This document shows positions 5,673 to 7,958 of a stretch of DNA of 7,958 nucleotides, in pieces. The stretch is from Bdellovibrio sp. (GTDB lineage: Bacteria; Bdellovibrionota; Bdellovibrionia; Bdellovibrionales; UBA1609). Within the stretch, counting starts at the first letter, position 1; every line of letters begins with the position of its first letter. The stretch covers positions 1 through 7,958 of the forward strand of contig RFKI01000275.1 of assembly GCA_003694355.1 (NCBI GenBank), written 5' to 3'. Under the pieces are notes generated by a model. That model was not told where the DNA came from, did not search any database, and saw only the letters and a list, made by a program, of their open reading frames with translations. Made by a program: the position numbers and the translations under genes.

Positions 5673-7958
5673 TTATTGTCCTGATGACTGTGGTGCTTGT
5701 GGTAGCTGTGGGAATAAAAAGCCATAATAAAGGTCTGGCGACGGCCTCGTCCACCATAAAGGTTCAAGATTATGAACTGGCTCAACAGGAGGTGTTACAA
5801 TATCAACACCAACGCAAATACCCACTTCACACACTCCTGGAATCTGAACGCCAGGAGTCACTTCCAGGGAGATAGACTCGCCGTTGCTGCTCATCCCTAA
5901 GAAACCATTACTGAGACCTGCGGAAACTCCTCCGTGCCACCCCTCTCCTGGAGAATAACCTCCTCCAATACTTGCTTGAGCTCCTGCTACGCCTCCGCCA
6001 ATACTCCCATCAACTCCTCCAGAGAGGAGACCATAAGTAATCTTGACATCTGCACCAACCAGCAAATTATCACTCCCAACTCCAGCCGCTGGTCCGACTT
6101 TGACATCTTGGACATCAACGTTTCCTGTAAGCATGTTTTCAGCGTTTGTGCACGCAGCATTTACACACTCATCAACAAGCACGCGCTGGACTCTGTTTAT
6201 CTTGCCTGCTCTCTCAAGGTTTTTTGTTACAAAAAATGTGCTTGTTTTTGTTTCTCGCAACCAATTTATTGTTTTAAAATACAACTCTACCCAAAAAGGG
6301 TTGAATTGGTTTCCTGATGGATCAACGTATTTTAACGGATTATTGCCAGAATAAACGTACCTGTTTAGTGTTTGAGGATTCTCAATTTTCCCATTGTGAT
6401 CATCTGCTGATATAAATCTCCCAATTTCAGGATCAAGATAGCGACTACCAAAATCGTAAAGTTTTGTTGTATAATCATACTCTCTTCCTGAGAATTTGAA
6501 ACTGTTGCCTTGACCTGTTCCTTTGACTTGCCCTCCGAAAGGATAATTTGTTTGTGTCCAAATAATATCTCCGCTTGAGTTTGTCATAATTCTGCCACTA
6601 CCCAAATAGTCTGTATGATAATAAAATATGTTACCATCTTTGTCTACTTGAGCTAAAAGCTGAGAGTCCATATAAACAAATGACTTGTTATTATACTGTT
6701 GGTTATTGTCAACCTCAAGAAGTTTGTATTTCTGCTCAGAAGAGTCATATTCCCATGTCATAGGGTAATTCGTGTGCACCCAATAACCAAAGCCTGCTTG
6801 CAAAGTGTTTAAATCATTAAGTATTTCCGGCCAATACTTATTATAAACGCGCCAATAATCTGGAGGATAAGTTGGGTCATATTCATACACTAAATCAAAA
6901 GTCTCATTAAGTACTCTTAAAGTATCATTAAAACTAAGATTAACATTGCTTGGAAAACTAATAAGATTCCATCCATCCCCCAATTTTATTTCTGTGTTAA
7001 GTATTGTATTGCCGTTAAGTACAAAATCATGGTCTTCTGTCATGTAAATCCATATTCCCATTGACTCATCCACCCAGTCAAGAGTGTTGATATCAGAGGG
7101 AGCTCCTGGAATGTAAATTTTCCATTCATTTTGGTAGCGATTATATGCGAAAGCATACACTGCAGTATAAAACCCATCCAGAGATGAGAATAACTGTTCA
7201 ACATGATGATTGTCAGGGATTAATGCTAATGAAATCAAGTTCCAGCCAGCCTTTAAATGGTATGTGAACACTGATCTGCTTCCAGCAGTTGCTCTGCCTT
7301 CCTCATAGGCACTATCCTGATAAAGGTAAGTTTCTGGCATGCCTTGAGAAGGGGGTGTTGTGTTTGTTATGTTAATATAAGTAACACGAATGTCTGATGA
7401 GTCGGATGCTCCGAAAGGGTCTGTGACTCTTAGCTTAACCCATTCTGCAACATATTGGTAAGTTGGTGAAACAGAAAAATAAGCAATCTCATCCTTTATT
7501 TCAACATTAACATTTTCGTTTGCCTCAATCTTCCATTTTAGCTCAGAAGGTTTGTTGTTTTTATCCTTTACATATTGGGAAAGGTTCAACTTAAACTCAG
7601 GAATGAAATTGTTTAAGCGTATAATTGGCAACTTTAATATTTTTGGGGGGAAATTCTTTTTAATGTCGGGAATTGGTATTGCAATTTCTCCATCAGGATT
7701 AACATTTGTGAAATCGTTGTTTACCTTATTTGTATCACTTTGTTCTATTGTTTTAAGCTTGCTCTCATTGTTTGTACTATTTGTTTCGTTTACCTTGGTA
7801 TCTGCTGTTTGATTTATGTTACTAATTTTGTTTTTGTTTGTAATGTTAATTTTATTAATTTTAGTTACTGGAATATGAAAACTCCCAATATTGCCAACAG
7901 CAATGTTTTGCTCTGCAAAGGCAAAAAACGTGCAGATAATTAACACAAACATTAATAA
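5673..7958 (-). CDS. Secreted RHS-core protein with GWNLIS modules and unrecognised C-terminal tip (5' partial)
   Basis: The first visible ATG is at 7952 (759 residues; numbering below uses it). Its hydrophobic segment has no Lys/Arg before it, no ribosome site is visible, and the two upstream in-frame codons both read Leu. The true start therefore probably lies outside the window. Domains in order: signal segment (1-14, AFA-E cleavage likely); Asn/Thr/Lys-rich stretch (about 30-80) with several N-X-S/T sequons; cadherin- or Ig-like beta domain (about 115-197, VTDPFGASDSSD motif); two GWNLIS modules (236 and 327); and an RHS-associated core (about 430-547) with YYHTDYLG (444-451), YPFG, FSGREYD, LDPEIGRF (506-513), NRYVYSGNNPLKYVDPSG. 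Residues 548-759 match no family I recognise. Unlike typical RHS proteins, it has no long YD-repeat shell before the core. I infer that it is exported and surface-exposed or released. The tip could be a toxin or an adhesive/anchoring domain. It is the most upstream gene seen, 19 nt before the TPR lipoprotein. Confidence 0.9.
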   Translation of the reverse strand, partial: LLMFVLIICTFFAFAEQNIAVGNIGSFHIPVTKINKINITNKNKISNINQTADTKVNETNSTNNESKLKTIEQSDTNKVNNDFTNVNPDGEIAIPIPDIKKNFPPKILKLPIIRLNNFIPEFKLNLSQYVKDKNNKPSELKWKIEANENVNVEIKDEIAYFSVSPTYQYVAEWVKLRVTDPFGASDSSDIRVTYINITNTTPPSQGMPETYLYQDSAYEEGRATAGSRSVFTYHLKAGWNLISLALIPDNHHVEQLFSSLDGFYTAVYAFAYNRYQNEWKIYIPGAPSDINTLDWVDESMGIWIYMTEDHDFVLNGNTILNTEIKLGDGWNLISFPSNVNLSFNDTLRVLNETFDLVYEYDPTYPPDYWRVYNKYWPEILNDLNTLQAGFGYWVHTNYPMTWEYDSSEQKYKLLEVDNNQQYNNKSFVYMDSQLLAQVDKDGNIFYYHTDYLGSGRIMTNSSGDIIWTQTNYPFGGQVKGTGQGNSFKFSGREYDYTTKLYDFGSRYLDPEIGRFISADDHNGKIENPQTLNRYVYSGNNPLKYVDPSGNQFNPFWVELYFKTINWLRETKTSTFFVTKNLERAGKINRVQRVLVDECVNAACTNAENMLTGNVDVQDVKVGPAAGVGSDNLLVGADVKITYGLLSGGVDGSIGGGVAGAQASIGGGYSPGEGWHGGVSAGLSNGFLGMSSNGESISLEVTPGVQIPGVCEVGICVGVDIVTPPVEPVHNLEPLWWTRPSPDLYYGFLFPQLPQAPQSSGQ
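5676..6311 (-). other. Unrecognised C-terminal tip after the RHS core
   Basis: Residues 548-759 follow the DPSG boundary, where polymorphic RHS effectors begin. Three parts are visible: an amphipathic, Lys/Arg-containing stretch with DECVNAAC (about 550-610); a Gly-rich, beta-alternating block (about 633-691; GGVDGSIGGGVAG, IGGGY, GGVSAGLSNGF); and a Pro/aromatic tail with a second Cys pair (VCEVGIC). No nuclease, deaminase, ADP-ribosyltransferase or protease motif was seen. Confidence 0.6.
6312..6665 (-). other. RHS-repeat-associated core domain
   Basis: Residues about 430-547 of the upstream protein carry the conserved RHS core: HTDYLGSGRIMTNSSGDIIW, YPFGGQ, KFSGREYD, LYDFGSRYLDPEIGRFIS, NRYVYSGNNPLKYVDPSG. 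The Asp of the closing DPxG (D544) is kept. In self-cleaving RHS/TcC proteins this segment caps the shell and releases the tip. Here the residue after DPSG is Asn rather than the common Leu, so self-cleavage is uncertain. Confidence 0.9.
6738..7259 (-). repeat. Tandem pair of GWNLIS protein modules
   Basis: Two diverged modules of about 85-90 residues lie inside the RHS-core protein, at residues about 232-322 and 323-405. They share the opening GWNLIS, a central V-Y-x-(F/Y) strand, a W-x-(V/I)-Y strand, an (I/L)N-(T/D)-L turn and a closing G-(I/F)-(G/W)-(I/Y)-W strand. I recognise GWNLIS as a recurrent opening in extracellular beta-rich modules. No biochemical role is inferred beyond surface display. 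The copies are too diverged at DNA level to be a recent duplication. Confidence 0.7.

Noticed and set aside
5934..6354. Overlapping plus-strand ORFs of 127 and 103 codons
   Set aside because: They are antisense to the Gly-rich tip of the RHS-core protein. Their low-complexity Ser/Thr/Pro composition comes from the complementary codons, and neither carries a motif.
7552..7943. Hydrophobic plus-strand ORFs that look like small membrane proteins
   Set aside because: They are the complement of the Asn/Lys-rich N-terminal stretch. AAT/AAA codons read as ATT/TTT on the other strand, which creates false hydrophobicity.
1..7958. Classical Tc toxin complex (TcB/TcC)
   Set aside because: Both RHS-type proteins carry export signals, the small one lacks a YD shell, no TcA is present, and the TPR lipoprotein is not a Tc component. 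Only a loose similarity remains.

Overview
The window is fully coding on the minus strand. It holds three tightly packed genes that read as one operon, transcribed from the right edge (7958) to the left edge (1). The order is: (1) a secreted protein of at least 761 residues (visible part) with an RHS-repeat-associated core; (2) a 352-residue TPR lipoprotein; (3) a giant secreted SpvB/RHS-type protein of at least 1532 residues that runs off the left edge. No RNA genes, mobile elements, CRISPR arrays, promoters or terminators were seen. The operon's promoter and the 5' end of gene 1 lie beyond the right edge. The 3' end of gene 3 lies beyond the left edge.

Gene 1 has a hydrophobic signal segment and then an Asn/Thr/Lys-rich stretch full of N-X-S/T sequons. 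A cadherin- or Ig-like beta domain, two copies of a 'GWNLIS' module and one RHS core ending in DPSG follow. It ends in an unrecognised 212-residue C-terminal region with a glycine-rich middle. Gene 2 starts 19 nt later behind an AGGTGAG ribosome site and carries a lipobox and several TPRs. Gene 3 overlaps the gene 2 stop in an ATGA and has a perfect AGGAGG. I translated it by hand as an uninterrupted frame from 4598 to the window edge. It has a signal peptide, an SpvB-like N-terminal segment (GLGW), a Cys-rich CGDG motif with a Trp/Cys-rich domain, low-complexity Lys/Asn-rich insertions, and YD repeats at its visible end.

All three products appear to be exported, so the cassette looks like a cell-surface or secreted RHS system with a membrane-anchored TPR partner. 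The organism cannot be fixed from this window. The DNA is AT-rich. The GWNLIS modules, the CGDG-type Cys motif and the many sequons remind me of surface proteins from DPANN archaea (Woesearchaeota-like) and of uncultivated candidate bacterial phyla. The lipobox and the SpvB/RHS architecture are equally compatible with a bacterium. No housekeeping gene is present to settle it.
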